Below are positions 1-8,793 of a DNA stretch of 37,784 bases, one piece after another. Position numbers and translations under genes: made by a program. This stretch comes from an uncultured Acetatifactor sp. (lineage in GTDB: Bacteria > Bacillota > Clostridia > Lachnospirales > Lachnospiraceae). The notes below the pieces were generated by a model. The model was not told the origin of the DNA. It saw only the letters and a list, made by a program, of their open reading frames with translations, and did not search any database. The stretch is from positions 13,321-51,104 of the forward strand of contig CAJTPH010000013.1 of assembly GCA_910578215.1 (NCBI GenBank), written 5' to 3'. Numbering within the stretch: position 1 is the stretch's first letter; the number at the start of each line of letters is the position of its first letter.

Positions 1-1475
1 TTAAATACCGCCGTGGCATCCTCGCCGACGGACTCGGAGCAGGTCAGCAGCCCGATGTCTGTGTAAAGCTTGGCGGTGGCATCGTTATAGTTGCCGGTGC
101 CAAGATGGACATAGCGGCGTATGCCGTCCTCCTCCCTCCGCACCACCAGCGTAATCTTACTGTGGGTCTTTAAGCCCACCAGCCCGTAGATTACGTGGCA
201 TCCCGCCTTCTCCAGCATTTTCGCCCATACGATATTATGCTCCTCGTCAAACCGCGCCTTCAGCTCCACCAGCACCGTCACCTGCTTGCCGTTTTCCGCC
301 GCCTTCGCCAGCGCCGCTATGATGGGCGAATTGCCGCTGACACGGTACAGGGTCTGCTTAATGGCAAGAACATCCTTGTCCTTCGCCGCCTGTCTGATAA
401 AATCCACCACCGGCTCAAAGGACTGATAGGGATGATGCAGAAGAATGTCTTCCTTCGCTATGGCTTTGAAAATATCGCAGCCGGGAGGGAGCTGAGGCAC
501 CTGCTGCGGCGTAAACCTGGGGTTTTTCAGGGCTTCAAAGCCGTCCAGCCCATAAATTTTCATCAGCACGGTCAGATCCAGGGGCCCGTCTATCACATAA
601 ATATTCTGCTTTTCAATGCCAAGCTCCTCCGTGAGGATCTTCAGAAGCCGTTTGTCACAGCCCTGCTCCACCTCCAGGCGGATCGCTTCGCCCCACTGGC
701 GTTTTTTCAGCTGTTTTTCTATCTCCTTCAAAAGGTCGGCCGCCTCGTCCTCCTCGATGGTCAGGTCCGCGTTTCTCATAATGCGGAAGGGATGAGCGCA
801 CACGATATCATAATTCAGAAAGAGCTTGTGCATATTGCGCTCAATGATCTCCTCCAGAAGGATAATCCTCCTCGCCTTGTCCCGGGAGGGAAGCTCCACA
901 ATACGGCTCAGGACGCCGGGCACCTGAACCGTGGCAAACTCCAGCTCACCGCCGCTGTTTTTCTTGCGGACCAACGCGGCAATGTTCAGGGTCTTGTTCC
1001 GAATCAGCGGAAAGGGCCTGGAGGAATCCACCGCCATGGGCGTAAGGACCGGATAAACGTTTTCTTCAAAATATTTGTCTAAAAAAGCGGCGTCTTCGGC
1101 GCTCAGCTCCTCATGCTGCCCTATGATACGCAGACCGTTCTGGGCAAGCAGCGGCACCAGGGAACGGTTGTAGGTGGAATACTGCAGCTCCACCAGCTGA
1201 TGGATCGCCACATTCAGCTTCTCCAGCTGTTCCGCAGGCTTCATTCCCGATATATCCGGCTTCTGATACTTTGCGTTGACCATATCCTTCAGGGAAGCCA
1301 CCCGGATCATAAAGAATTCATCCAGATTTGACGCCGTGATGCTTAAGAATTTCAGGCGTTCAAACAGGGGCAGCGTCTTGTCTCTGGCCTCATTCAGAAC
1401 CCTGTGGTCAAACAGTATCCAGCTCAGTTCTCTGTTTTCATAATATTTTGGACTGCAAAAATCCATATCTCCCAT
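1..1475 (-). CDS. ppk: polyphosphate kinase 1, partial (C-terminus beyond window)
   Basis: Transfers the terminal phosphate of ATP onto polyphosphate chains. Reading leftward from the ATG at 1475, the N-terminus carries the PPK1 signature NRELSWILFD followed by LPLFERLKFLSITASNLDEF and FFMIRVAS. Further on come LHHPYQSFEPVVDF, the basic segment ELKARFDEE, the HxK-type motif GLKTHSK that holds the phospho-acceptor histidine region in this family, and HLGTGNYN. About 491 codons are present, against roughly 690-720 for the family, so the last phospholipase-D-like domain lies outside the window. GAGGTAG sits just before the ATG. The gene starts 11 bases after the stop of ppx, so the polymer-making and polymer-cutting enzymes are co-transcribed. 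Confidence 0.96.
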   Translation of the reverse strand, partial: MGDMDFCSPKYYENRELSWILFDHRVLNEARDKTLPLFERLKFLSITASNLDEFFMIRVASLKDMVNAKYQKPDISGMKPAEQLEKLNVAIHQLVELQYSTYNRSLVPLLAQNGLRIIGQHEELSAEDAAFLDKYFEENVYPVLTPMAVDSSRPFPLIRNKTLNIAALVRKKNSGGELEFATVQVPGVLSRIVELPSRDKARRIILLEEIIERNMHKLFLNYDIVCAHPFRIMRNADLTIEEDEAADLLKEIEKQLKKRQWGEAIRLEVEQGCDKRLLKILTEELGIEKQNIYVIDGPLDLTVLMKIYGLDGFEALKNPRFTPQQVPQLPPGCDIFKAIAKEDILLHHPYQSFEPVVDFIRQAAKDKDVLAIKQTLYRVSGNSPIIAALAKAAENGKQVTVLVELKARFDEEHNIVWAKMLEKAGCHVIYGLVGLKTHSKITLVVRREEDGIRRYVHLGTGNYNDATAKLYTDIGLLTCSESVGEDATAVF

Positions 1476-1486
1476 AGCTCTACCTC

Positions 1487-3019
1487 TTATATTGCTTTAT
1501 GCTGCTTCAACACCGGTTCCACGCTGAACACCTCCCTGAAGAACTCGCCTCTTGTCCGGAAAAATCCCTTCTCCAGAGTGATGTCCGCCTGGGTGTCCAC
1601 CGTAAAAATAAGCTGATTATCCTTCAGGGACGCCTTCAGCCCCTTCAGCTTCTGCTTATGGCTTCTGTCCAGCCCTCCCGCCAGCCTCAGTATCGCAGTG
1701 AGCTTTGCCACGGTCAGATAAGAATCCCTGTCCGGGCCTCCCGTGCCCTGCTGCCCGTAGTAAAAAAATTTAGAATGGTTGAAACGGACAACGTTGGCAA
1801 CGATCTCCCGCTCCTGATGGGACAGCCCGATAATTTCCGTGGCCATTATGATATTGTAGGAGGTCTCCCCGATGTTCACAAGGCTGATATATTTTCCGCA
1901 GTCGTGCAGAATTGCCGCCAGCCTCAGGTACAGACGCTCCCGTTTTCCCATGCCGTGAATCTTTTTCATGCTGTCAAAGATGGTGGTGGTGATATTCTCC
2001 AGGGTCTCCGCCCGCTTCTTGCTCCCCATATAGCGTCTGCTTATGTTCAGTGCGCAGGCAACTATGTCCTCCTCAAAATCATGCTCTCCCCGGAACATCT
2101 TGATTTTTTCCGCGTATTCGTAAGCAATGCCGTCGCAGAGCGTAGCGCCGGGCGCCCAGATACATTCCGCACCCATGAGCCGGGCAATCCGGCCCACCAG
2201 CACTGCGCTGATAAACACCAGAGGCACCTTCTCCTCCGAGATGCCCAGCGAGCGCGCCGCCTGGCTCTGGTTTCCGCATAGAAGCTTCTCCCTTAGCTCG
2301 TCAAGGTCCGGGGCGCCGATGGCCGCCCTGCCGTTGTTCCTGCGCACCGCCCAGGGAGAGATATAGTCGTCTATCACGATCAGATTCTTGATCTCCCTGT
2401 CCTTGAGATAGAGCTTTTTATAGGTTTCCAGCTGCGCCTGCGCCGTCTCCTCGATCAGGCTTTCTATCTGGGAGCTTTTGGCGCTCAGATGCGAGAGCAG
2501 CTCCTGGATACGCAGCACGCCCAGGCGCAGGTTCTGGGTGGAGACAAGGGTATCGTTGTCAAAGAGCGACAGCTGGATACTGCCCCCGCCTATATCCAGA
2601 ATCGCCGTTTTTTCCTCAATAATTCTGCGAAAGCTCTCCCCTACGGAGGCAACCGCCTTATAGTCCAGGAAGCGCTGCTCAGAATTGCTCAGAATTTCTA
2701 TCCGTATGCCGGTCCTCTGGGCAATCTGGTCCCTGATGATAACCAGGTTTTCCATCTCTCGTATGGCGCTGGTGCCATATGCCTTATAGCCCTCCGCCCT
2801 GTAGGATTCCATAATGCCCGCAAATTCCTTCAGGGTCCTGCACAGCTCATCCATTTTTTCGTTGCTGATTCTGCCTGTGGCATAGGTTTCAGAGCCCAGG
2901 TCCAGGCGCCTGCTCACGCAGTCTACCTCCCGCATATTGTTTTTTCCCGAAAACTCAAATATTTTCATGGTCAGCTCGAAGCTGCCCACATCTATCGCCG
3001 CAAAGGTTCTCGTACTCAT
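1487..3019 (-). CDS. ppx: Ppx/GppA-type exopolyphosphatase with C-terminal HD domain
   Basis: Removes terminal phosphate from polyphosphate, or pppGpp 5'-phosphate in GppA-like members; the two activities cannot be separated from sequence alone. The actin-like ATPase fold is shown by the N-terminal FAAIDVGSFELTMKIFEF (phosphate-1 loop) and by DIGGGSIQLSLF near residue 145 (phosphate-2 loop). The second half contains LAAILHDCGKYISLVN, an HD-type motif typical of the long, about 510-residue Ppx class. The ATG at 3019 is 26 bases after the DUF815 gene, and the stop is 11 bases before ppk. Adjacency to ppk favours an exopolyphosphatase role. Confidence 0.93.
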   Translation of the reverse strand: MSTRTFAAIDVGSFELTMKIFEFSGKNNMREVDCVSRRLDLGSETYATGRISNEKMDELCRTLKEFAGIMESYRAEGYKAYGTSAIREMENLVIIRDQIAQRTGIRIEILSNSEQRFLDYKAVASVGESFRRIIEEKTAILDIGGGSIQLSLFDNDTLVSTQNLRLGVLRIQELLSHLSAKSSQIESLIEETAQAQLETYKKLYLKDREIKNLIVIDDYISPWAVRRNNGRAAIGAPDLDELREKLLCGNQSQAARSLGISEEKVPLVFISAVLVGRIARLMGAECIWAPGATLCDGIAYEYAEKIKMFRGEHDFEEDIVACALNISRRYMGSKKRAETLENITTTIFDSMKKIHGMGKRERLYLRLAAILHDCGKYISLVNIGETSYNIIMATEIIGLSHQEREIVANVVRFNHSKFFYYGQQGTGGPDRDSYLTVAKLTAILRLAGGLDRSHKQKLKGLKASLKDNQLIFTVDTQADITLEKGFFRTRGEFFREVFSVEPVLKQHKAI

Positions 3020-3045
3020 AGCTTCTCAACCCCCGTCCCCTTCAT

Positions 3046-4341
3046 TCAGTCCTTCGGCGCACAGCCCAGAATATAGTCGATGAACTGCTGGGCGCTCCTG
3101 CCGGACAGCCCGCCGTGGGAAAGCTCCCACTTGTTGGCCTCCCCAAGCAGCTCCTCCTTTGGCATATCCACGCCGTATCTGTCTGCCAGCGTCTGTACAA
3201 TCGTCTGGAACTGCTTTTTGTCCGGCGCCCCGAAATAGATGGTTACGCCGAAGCGGCGCACCAGCGAGAGCTTCTCCTGGACGGTGTCGCCGGTATGCAT
3301 ATCCTGCCTGATCTCCTCCTTGTCGCCGTAGCTCTCGCGGATCAGGTGGCGGCGGTTGGAGGTGGCGTAGATCAGCACATTCTCCGGCTTCTTCTCCAGC
3401 CCTCCCTCGATGACCGCCTTTAAGTACTTGTATTCGATCTCAAATTCCTCAAAGCTTAAATCGTCCATGTAGATGATAAATTTATAGTTGCGCTTTTTTA
3501 TCTGGCTGATGACCTCGTTCAGATCCTGAAACTGATGCTTATACACCTCGATAATGCGCAGGCCCCTGCCGTAATATTGGTTGGCTATGGCCTTGATGCA
3601 GGAGGACTTGCCTGTTCCCGCATCCCCGAAAAGCAGGCAGTTGTTCGCCCTTCTGCCCGCCACAAAGGCGTCCGTATTGTCGGTGAGCTTCTTCTTTGGC
3701 AGCTCGTAGCCCACAAGGTCGCTTAAATCTACATGGGCAATATTTAAAATAGGCTCTATGCGCACGCCCTTTTCATCATGGACGATGCGGAAGGACTTGT
3801 GCAGTCCGAATTTGCCCACACCGTACTCCTTATAAAACTCCGTCAATGTGGCCTTCATCTCCTCCGGCGTGTGATTTTGATTCAACTTTTCGGCTAGCTC
3901 GCAGATACGTGCGCATATGCGGGCATTGTAGACCTTGCTCTCCGCCTGGCTGCCAATATAATTTTCCGCCATGGAAAACTCCGGCACACACAGCTTTTCG
4001 CACATGGGTGCAAAGTCATAGTCATAAAGCTCCTTGAATATCGCAATGTCATGCAGCGCCACATCATTGATGGTTCCCTGGATTTCTCCCCGGATCTCGC
4101 AGCCACAGCTGTAGCTGTTTTCATTGTTCACCAGAAGATTCGTCAGATAGCAGTGCCAGAGGTTGCCGTGAAAGCCATAAGTGCCCGCAAGCTCCACCAG
4201 CCTGTGGATATTCCTGTATAACACCCTGCGGGCATTCTCCCTCTCGGACGCCGCCTCATAGACCTCCATCAGCCATGCCATGTCGTTGAGAATCTCTCCG
4301 TCCCGAAAATCCGTATATAAGATCAATTCGTCCTTACGCAT
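3046..4341 (-). CDS. DUF815 family AAA+ ATPase
   Basis: A 431-residue cytoplasmic P-loop ATPase of the DUF815 (PF05673) family, whose role is unknown. The N-terminal 200 residues are helical and carry several cysteines. The AAA core has Walker A GDAGTGKS at residues 239-246, Walker B KFIIYMDDLSFEE near 287-299, a sensor-like ATSNRRHL, and an arginine-rich QEKLSLVRRFG. It lies 43 bases after pheA and 26 bases before ppx, in the same direction, so it is probably part of a pheA-DUF815-ppx-ppk transcript. The context does not point to a specific substrate. Family assignment is firm, function is not. Confidence 0.88.
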   Translation of the reverse strand: MRKDELILYTDFRDGEILNDMAWLMEVYEAASERENARRVLYRNIHRLVELAGTYGFHGNLWHCYLTNLLVNNENSYSCGCEIRGEIQGTINDVALHDIAIFKELYDYDFAPMCEKLCVPEFSMAENYIGSQAESKVYNARICARICELAEKLNQNHTPEEMKATLTEFYKEYGVGKFGLHKSFRIVHDEKGVRIEPILNIAHVDLSDLVGYELPKKKLTDNTDAFVAGRRANNCLLFGDAGTGKSSCIKAIANQYYGRGLRIIEVYKHQFQDLNEVISQIKKRNYKFIIYMDDLSFEEFEIEYKYLKAVIEGGLEKKPENVLIYATSNRRHLIRESYGDKEEIRQDMHTGDTVQEKLSLVRRFGVTIYFGAPDKKQFQTIVQTLADRYGVDMPKEELLGEANKWELSHGGLSGRSAQQFIDYILGCAPKD

Positions 4342-4384
4342 ATTTATCAGCTCCCTTTCGTCTGTGTGCAGGCCGCGTCCATAC

Positions 4385-5509
4385 TCAGTAGTTTCCCAGT
4401 ATCTTCATGTTCCTCGCTTCGTCCCGCAGCCCCCGCAGCGCGTTTTTGACGGCGCTGTCGGCAAGATTGCCCTCGAAATCCACAAAGAAGCGGTATTCCC
4501 AATTCCTTCCCTCAATGGGACGGCTCTCTATTTTGGTCATATTCAGGTTGTTATATATAAAGTGGGACAGCATATGGTACAGCGAACCGCTCTCATGGGG
4601 AACCTCAAAGCAGATGCTGATCTTGCCCGCGTCCTTTTTAAATATTTTCTGGTTTGTAACTATGATAAACCTGGTGGAGTTGGTGCCGGAGTGGTTCACT
4701 CCCTTTTCAAGCACCTCCAGCCCATAGACCCTTCCCGCATACTCGCCTGCCACTGCCGCCTGCGACCTGTCCCCTTCGTCCGCCACCTTCTTTGCGGCAA
4801 AGGCATTGTTCTGCATGCTGACCTGCTGCCAGCCGTGCCCCGCAAGGTATTTGGAGCTCTGCATCAGGGACTGGGGATGGGAATAGACCGTTCTGATGTC
4901 GGAGAGCTTTGCGCCGGGCACCCCAAGGAGACAGTGCTCTATCCGGATAATCTGCTCTCCCACAATATAATTTTCGTATTCCTGAAGCAGGTCGTATATT
5001 TCGCTGACAATGCCTGCTGTGGAGTTCTCGATGGGAAGCACCGCAAAATCAGCGCTGCCCTCGTCTATGGCGCTCATGGCGTCCCGGAAGGTATCCACAT
5101 GGAAGCTGTCGATCTCATCCCCAAAATACTGCGTCATTGCCGCCTGGGAATAGGCGCCGTCCGCTCCCTGGAAGACCACTCTCGCCTTCCCCGTCTCCAA
5201 TTCCTCCACCTCTATAAACGGCAGCCTGCCAAGGCTTCCCGACTCTGCCAGAAGCCGGTACTGCAGCTTCCTGCTCATGGACATGATCTGTTCAAAAAGC
5301 TCCTCGATGCCCTGAGCGTTAAACTCGTTGTGGGTCAGCGACCTGACCTTCTCAAGCTTTTGCGTCTCGCGCTGTCTGTCAAAAACCTTTTTTCCGGTAC
5401 CGATCTTGTATTCCGCCACCTGTCGGCAGATATCCATCCGTTTCTCGTACAATTCCACGATCTGCGCGTCTATGGTATCGATCTGCGCTCTCAATTCCAA
5501 TAAGTCCAT
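4385..5509 (-). CDS. pheA: bifunctional chorismate mutase / prephenate dehydratase (P-protein)
   Basis: Converts chorismate to prephenate and then to phenylpyruvate for phenylalanine synthesis. The 374-residue protein has an AroQ-type chorismate mutase domain (about 1-90, with LRAQIDTIDAQIVELYEKR), a prephenate dehydratase domain (about 110-285, with FQGADGAYSQAA, PIENSTAG at 159-166 and the catalytic TRF at 279-281) and a C-terminal ACT domain with ESRP at 328-331, the usual phenylalanine feedback site. I chose the ATG at 5509 because AAAGGAG lies 8 bases upstream and the mutase fold begins there; an open frame reaches 5635 but would add an unrelated hydrophobic stretch. Promoter candidate at 5553-5581. 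Confidence 0.96.
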   Translation of the reverse strand: MDLLELRAQIDTIDAQIVELYEKRMDICRQVAEYKIGTGKKVFDRQRETQKLEKVRSLTHNEFNAQGIEELFEQIMSMSRKLQYRLLAESGSLGRLPFIEVEELETGKARVVFQGADGAYSQAAMTQYFGDEIDSFHVDTFRDAMSAIDEGSADFAVLPIENSTAGIVSEIYDLLQEYENYIVGEQIIRIEHCLLGVPGAKLSDIRTVYSHPQSLMQSSKYLAGHGWQQVSMQNNAFAAKKVADEGDRSQAAVAGEYAGRVYGLEVLEKGVNHSGTNSTRFIIVTNQKIFKKDAGKISICFEVPHESGSLYHMLSHFIYNNLNMTKIESRPIEGRNWEYRFFVDFEGNLADSAVKNALRGLRDEARNMKILGNY

Positions 5510-5552
5510 TCCGCACCGCTCCTTTATCCATGTCTTTCGTTCTTTAAAATGT

Positions 5553-5581
5553 ATCTTATACCAAAACAATCTTGATAGCAA
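5553..5581 (-). promoter_or_regulatory. sigma-A-type promoter for pheA operon
   Basis: On the minus strand, TTGCTA (5581-5576), a 17-base spacer, then TAAGAT (5558-5553). The start of transcription would fall near 5546, about 37 bases before the pheA ATG. Its -35 box overlaps the -35 box of the divergent promoter at 5572-5600. Confidence 0.55.
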
Positions 5582-5600
5582 GCGAAAAGGGGTGTAAAAT
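5572..5600 (+). promoter_or_regulatory. sigma-A-type promoter for DUF5050 gene
   Basis: TTGATA (5572-5577), a 17-base spacer, then TAAAAT (5595-5600). This gives a start of transcription near 5607 and a leader of about 40 bases before the ATG at 5648. The -35 overlaps that of the divergent pheA promoter. Confidence 0.6.
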
Positions 5601-5647
5601 ACCATTAAGAGGAATAAAAACGACACTAATTGCAAAGGGGAAGCTGA

Positions 5648-6658
5648 ATGAAAAAGGAATCAAAAATTGTATTAATTGCCGTGGGGATCGTTCTCATTTT
5701 TTTTGCGGCGGCATTAGGAATGATGTTTATGGGACAAATCAAGATGAATCCCGAAGGCACGGTGGGCAACACTGCCGGAAACATAAATAACTCCGGTCTG
5801 TTCTGCGAATATGACGGCAGGGTCTATTTTTCCAATGTCTTTGACGGCGGCAGTCTGTTCGTCATGAACCCTGACGAGACCGAATTAAAAAGGCTCAAGA
5901 CCCTGAAGGTGCGCAATATCCTTGCCGGGGGCAGCTATCTGTATTATTTCCAGACAGGCTCATCCTCATCCGAATCCGGTCCCGGCCAGATACAGGGAGT
6001 CAGGTCCTTTGACCGCTGCAAATTAAACGGGAGCAGCTCCGCCTCCCTGACAAGGGATACGGTGGTCTCCGCACAGCTGGTGGACAATTATCTCTACCTG
6101 CTCACGGCGCCCAGAACGGGCCCTCTTTTTTATAAAATAAGAATCGACAAAAAGGATAAGGTCACTCTGGCGGAGTATAACATAAATCCCGCCTGCGCCG
6201 AAAACGGCGTCATCTATTACAATAACACCCAGGAGGATCACTATCTGTACGCCCTGAATACAAAGACGGAGGCCGCCTCCATAGTATGGCGGGGAAATCT
6301 CTGGAATCCTGTGAAGGAGGGAGATTATGTGTATTATATGGATGTTGCCAACAACTACAGACTGTGCCGCTATTCTCTGTCTCAGGATGTCATAGAGGTA
6401 CTTACCCACGACCGGGTTGACTGCTTCAACGTGGGCGGGGGCTATATTTATTATCAGAAAAACGGAGCGGACGCACAGCTAAAGCGCATGCTCACGGACG
6501 GAAGCAATGTGGCGGTAATTGCAGAGGGCAATTACACGAATATCAATATGACTTCTCAGTATGTGTACTTCCAGCCCTTCGGGGACGAAACCGTCATGTA
6601 TCACTCCCCGCTGGGAAGCGGCTATTATGAAAGATTTCAGGCTGCCGAAGGGTTCTGA
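5648..6658 (+). CDS. membrane-anchored DUF5050-type beta-propeller-like protein
   Basis: A 336-residue protein with a single N-terminal membrane segment (about residues 7-28, IVLIAVGIVLIFFAAALGMM) after a lysine-rich start, without a lipobox, so it is probably an anchored extracytoplasmic protein. The rest is built of repeated beta-rich units with recurring aromatic patterns such as GRVYFSN, SYLYYFQ, NGVIYYNN, GDYVYYMD, GGYIYYQK and SQYVYFQ. This is typical of DUF5050 (PF16472) proteins, which resemble TolB/WD40 propellers. GGGGAAG precedes the ATG. Single-gene unit: divergent from pheA and convergent with the ArsR gene. No enzymatic motif is visible; a binding or scaffold role is a guess. 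Confidence 0.8.
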   Translation: MKKESKIVLIAVGIVLIFFAAALGMMFMGQIKMNPEGTVGNTAGNINNSGLFCEYDGRVYFSNVFDGGSLFVMNPDETELKRLKTLKVRNILAGGSYLYYFQTGSSSSESGPGQIQGVRSFDRCKLNGSSSASLTRDTVVSAQLVDNYLYLLTAPRTGPLFYKIRIDKKDKVTLAEYNINPACAENGVIYYNNTQEDHYLYALNTKTEAASIVWRGNLWNPVKEGDYVYYMDVANNYRLCRYSLSQDVIEVLTHDRVDCFNVGGGYIYYQKNGADAQLKRMLTDGSNVAVIAEGNYTNINMTSQYVYFQPFGDETVMYHSPLGSGYYERFQAAEGF

Positions 6659-6680
6659 GCTTTCACCCCGCGCCAGCGCG

Positions 6681-7028
6681 CTAGCCCTCCTCAATATGGT
6701 CTAAGCCCTGGCTGAGAATCGTAACAATATGATCGTCCGCCAGGGAATAAAATACGGTCTTTCCCTCCCTGCGGTTTTTCACCAGGTCCATCTGCTTCAG
6801 GACACGGAGCTGGTGAGAGATCGCGGACTGGGACATGCCAAGCACCGCCGCAATATCATAAACGCACATTTCGGAGCTGAGAAGCACATAGAGTATTTTC
6901 AGGCGGGTCTCATCCCCGAACACCTTGAAAAATTCCGCCAGGTCCTGCAGCTCCTCCATGGGGGGCATTTTCTCGTCAATGATTTTCAGTATTCTTTCAT
7001 CCACATAGATATATGTGTTTTCTTCCAT
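6681..7028 (-). CDS. ArsR/SmtB family regulator with an alpha5 zinc-type site
   Basis: A 115-residue winged-helix repressor. The DNA-binding part is at about 30-95 (VFGDETRLKILYVLL, then CVYDIAAVLGMSQSAISHQL as turn and recognition helix, and the wing REGKTVFYSL). The last helix carries D98, H100, H111 and E114, with spacing equal to the alpha5 metal site of SmtB-like zinc sensors (Asp-x-His...His-x2-Glu). Cys55 lies at the alpha3 position but has no partner cysteine, so an arsenic site is not supported. I used the ATG at 7028, which has GGGAGA 6 bases upstream; a TTG at 7034 is too close to that site. Last gene of a three-gene operon with the methyltransferase and DUF5714 genes; zinc sensing is inference. 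Confidence 0.9.
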   Translation of the reverse strand: MEENTYIYVDERILKIIDEKMPPMEELQDLAEFFKVFGDETRLKILYVLLSSEMCVYDIAAVLGMSQSAISHQLRVLKQMDLVKNRREGKTVFYSLADDHIVTILSQGLDHIEEG

Positions 7029-7077
7029 AACCAATCTCCCTTTCCGTGCGGGCCGGCATACCGTTTCCCCCCGTAAT

Positions 7078-7821
7078 CTATATAAAGCTTTTTTTACCGG
7101 CTTTTACCAGCAGCATCATCGGCCGGCGTAATTCATCCCTCATTCCGGGATTTCCCATCATTTCTTCCGGGGGCTCCGCCTCCTCCACCGCTTCAAGTAC
7201 AAAGCCGTTATTCAATAGCCCCATCATAATCTGCGTAAGCGTATGGTGCTGCTTTATCACATCGCAGCCCAAAAAGCGCGTGCTTCGCTCTCCAGGAATG
7301 AAATAATTGTCAACCGGCCAGTACAGCGGCTTTCCGGCTTCGGTGTAAATCCAGTCCTGCCCAACTCCTGCGGTAAAAACCGGATGCTCGATATTAAAGA
7401 TAAACGTTCCTCCCGGTTTCAGTGTTCCATGGACCTTTTGAAATATTTGCCCAATATTTTCAACATAGTGCAGAACCAGATTGGATATGACACAATCCCA
7501 GCTATTTTCCGGGTATTCATATTCCTCTATTCCGCAGACACGATACTCAATTGTACCTTCCGCATTGCGCCTTTTTGCTTCCTCGATCATTTTCACGCTT
7601 AAATCAAGCCCCAATACCCTTTCCGCTCCCTGCTCTGCCGCAAACCTACAATGCCAGCCATAGCCGCACCCCAAATCAAGCACAGTCTTCCCTTGAAGCG
7701 CAGGAAACAGGGGCTTCAGCTGATGCCATTCTCCGGCGGCGCTCAGCCCTTCCCTGCTGCGGGGCATTTTGGCGTATTCTTCAAAAAATTTCTCACCGTC
7801 GTATTCACTGTTCACGGTCAA
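7078..7821 (-). CDS. class I SAM-dependent methyltransferase
   Basis: A 247-residue Rossmann-fold methyltransferase. Motif I VLDLGCGYGWHC is at residues 47-58, the acidic residue binding the SAM ribose is in GLDLSVKMIEEAK, the motif IV region is WDCVISNLVLHYVEN, and GGTFIFNIEHPVF follows. The opening YDGEKFFEEYAKMPRS resembles a family of small-molecule methyltransferases common in Firmicutes, but the substrate is not evident. The start is a TTG at 7821, only 4 bases from AGGAGG; a GTG at 7815 (10 bases) is the alternative and would remove two residues. It sits 44 bases after the DUF5714 gene and is followed by the ArsR gene. Confidence 0.88.
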   Translation of the reverse strand: MTVNSEYDGEKFFEEYAKMPRSREGLSAAGEWHQLKPLFPALQGKTVLDLGCGYGWHCRFAAEQGAERVLGLDLSVKMIEEAKRRNAEGTIEYRVCGIEEYEYPENSWDCVISNLVLHYVENIGQIFQKVHGTLKPGGTFIFNIEHPVFTAGVGQDWIYTEAGKPLYWPVDNYFIPGERSTRFLGCDVIKQHHTLTQIMMGLLNNGFVLEAVEEAEPPEEMMGNPGMRDELRRPMMLLVKAGKKSFI

Positions 7822-7865
7822 AGGTCCTCCTGTATGTTGTTTCTTCGTCCATCAAAAACCTCCTT

Positions 7866-8564
7866 CTATCTCTGATGGTTTACTGCCGCAAACGGGCAGC
7901 GCTTTCCAATACATTGGTTATTATGTGCGGAATGGCCGCACACGATCTCCGGCTTTTCCATCTCAACACCCAAATGCTCCTTCGCAAAATCAATGGCCGC
8001 TAGTATGGACAAATAAGAATCCCTTTTACAGCAGCGTGGTCCGCCCACCTCCCCTATCCGCCCCAAAGCCTTTGAAGTCATCAAATGGGAAAGGCCAAAA
8101 GCTTCGGAAGCAAGGGGTGTGGATTTGGAGACTATGGACACAAACATACCGGAGCTGATGCCGGCTCCGCAAGCGCCCCAAAATCCGCATGCACCGCCGG
8201 GGACACTTTTCCCCCTGTTCATCATTTCAGTCAGCGCCGGCTGCAGTTCAATGTCCCCTCCGGCATTTTTATACGCAGTCAGCAAAGCCGCGCCGACCAT
8301 CACATGATGCTCCGGTCCGTGCATATGGCAGAACGGCTGTGCCATCATCTTCTCCATGATCTCCACCGGATTTTTTGATATTTCCTTCATACACAGCCCG
8401 ATGACGGCGTCCATGCCGGCAGTATGGCACTCATTACATACATAATGTCCCTTTACACATCTTGTTTTACTTTTTTCTATCCTGTGACATACGGCGCACT
8501 CCATATCCCGGTCCGTTTCCAGGTATTCAAGCGGAGCCTTGCAGATCAAGCATTCTTCTTTCAT
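7866..8564 (-). CDS. DUF5714 family Cys/His-rich protein
   Basis: A 232-residue protein of unknown function. The N-terminus is a zinc-ribbon-like set: C5-x2-C8, C23-x2-C26, C36, C43-x2-C46. The body carries CHMHGPEHH at 79-87 and the Gly/Cys segment GGACGFWGACGAG at 123-135. Then come a Cys pair at 178-179 and C209/H211/H214/C218/C223 near the end. So many conserved-looking Cys and His residues suggest a metal site or cofactor-bound enzyme, with an additional structural zinc domain. AAAGAGG precedes the ATG at 8564; an upstream extension of the frame has no ribosome site. First gene of the operon, with a promoter candidate at 8601-8629. The methyltransferase partner suggests a joint methyl-transfer pathway, but this is inference. 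Confidence 0.82.
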   Translation of the reverse strand: MKEECLICKAPLEYLETDRDMECAVCHRIEKSKTRCVKGHYVCNECHTAGMDAVIGLCMKEISKNPVEIMEKMMAQPFCHMHGPEHHVMVGAALLTAYKNAGGDIELQPALTEMMNRGKSVPGGACGFWGACGAGISSGMFVSIVSKSTPLASEAFGLSHLMTSKALGRIGEVGGPRCCKRDSYLSILAAIDFAKEHLGVEMEKPEIVCGHSAHNNQCIGKRCPFAAVNHQR

Positions 8565-8600
8565 AAAGCACCTCTTTCCGAATATTGATTTCTGTCCTCT

Positions 8601-8629
8601 ATTATACAGGATGCCCCCCGAAAAGTCAT
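8601..8629 (-). promoter_or_regulatory. promoter candidate for DUF5714 operon
   Basis: Minus strand ATGACT (8629-8624), 17-base spacer, TATAAT (8606-8601). Start of transcription near 8594, about 30 bases upstream of the ATG at 8564. Confidence 0.5.
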
Positions 8630-8724
8630 CCCTTAATATAAACCTGCAATTTTCCTGACCTGCCAACACGGTTCCGGCCGATTTCTTCCCATTACCGAAG
8701 GAGATTGTGTCAGCTTTTGATTTC

Positions 8725-8759
8725 ATGTGCGCCGGGGCGCATGTTAAATGTGGTATAAT
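8725..8759 (+). promoter_or_regulatory. extended -10 promoter with adjacent dyad, GNAT gene
   Basis: TGGTATAAT (8751-8759) is an extended -10 element; no good -35 is present. At 8728-8741, where the -35 would be, lies the inverted repeat TGCGCC-GG-GGCGCA, a possible regulator site. The start of transcription would be near 8766, followed by AGGAGG and the ATG at 8794. Confidence 0.4.
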
Positions 8760-8793
8760 GCTGTCACTAAATTTTATTCGTTAGGAGGGAAAA

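Noticed and set aside
195..1331. Plus-strand open frames of 295 and 72 codons
   Set aside because: Opposite ppk, whose reading frame is continuous with clear PPK1 motifs.
4280..5503. 407-codon plus-strand open frame
   Set aside because: Fully opposite pheA, whose catalytic motifs are intact; no ribosome site at the start.
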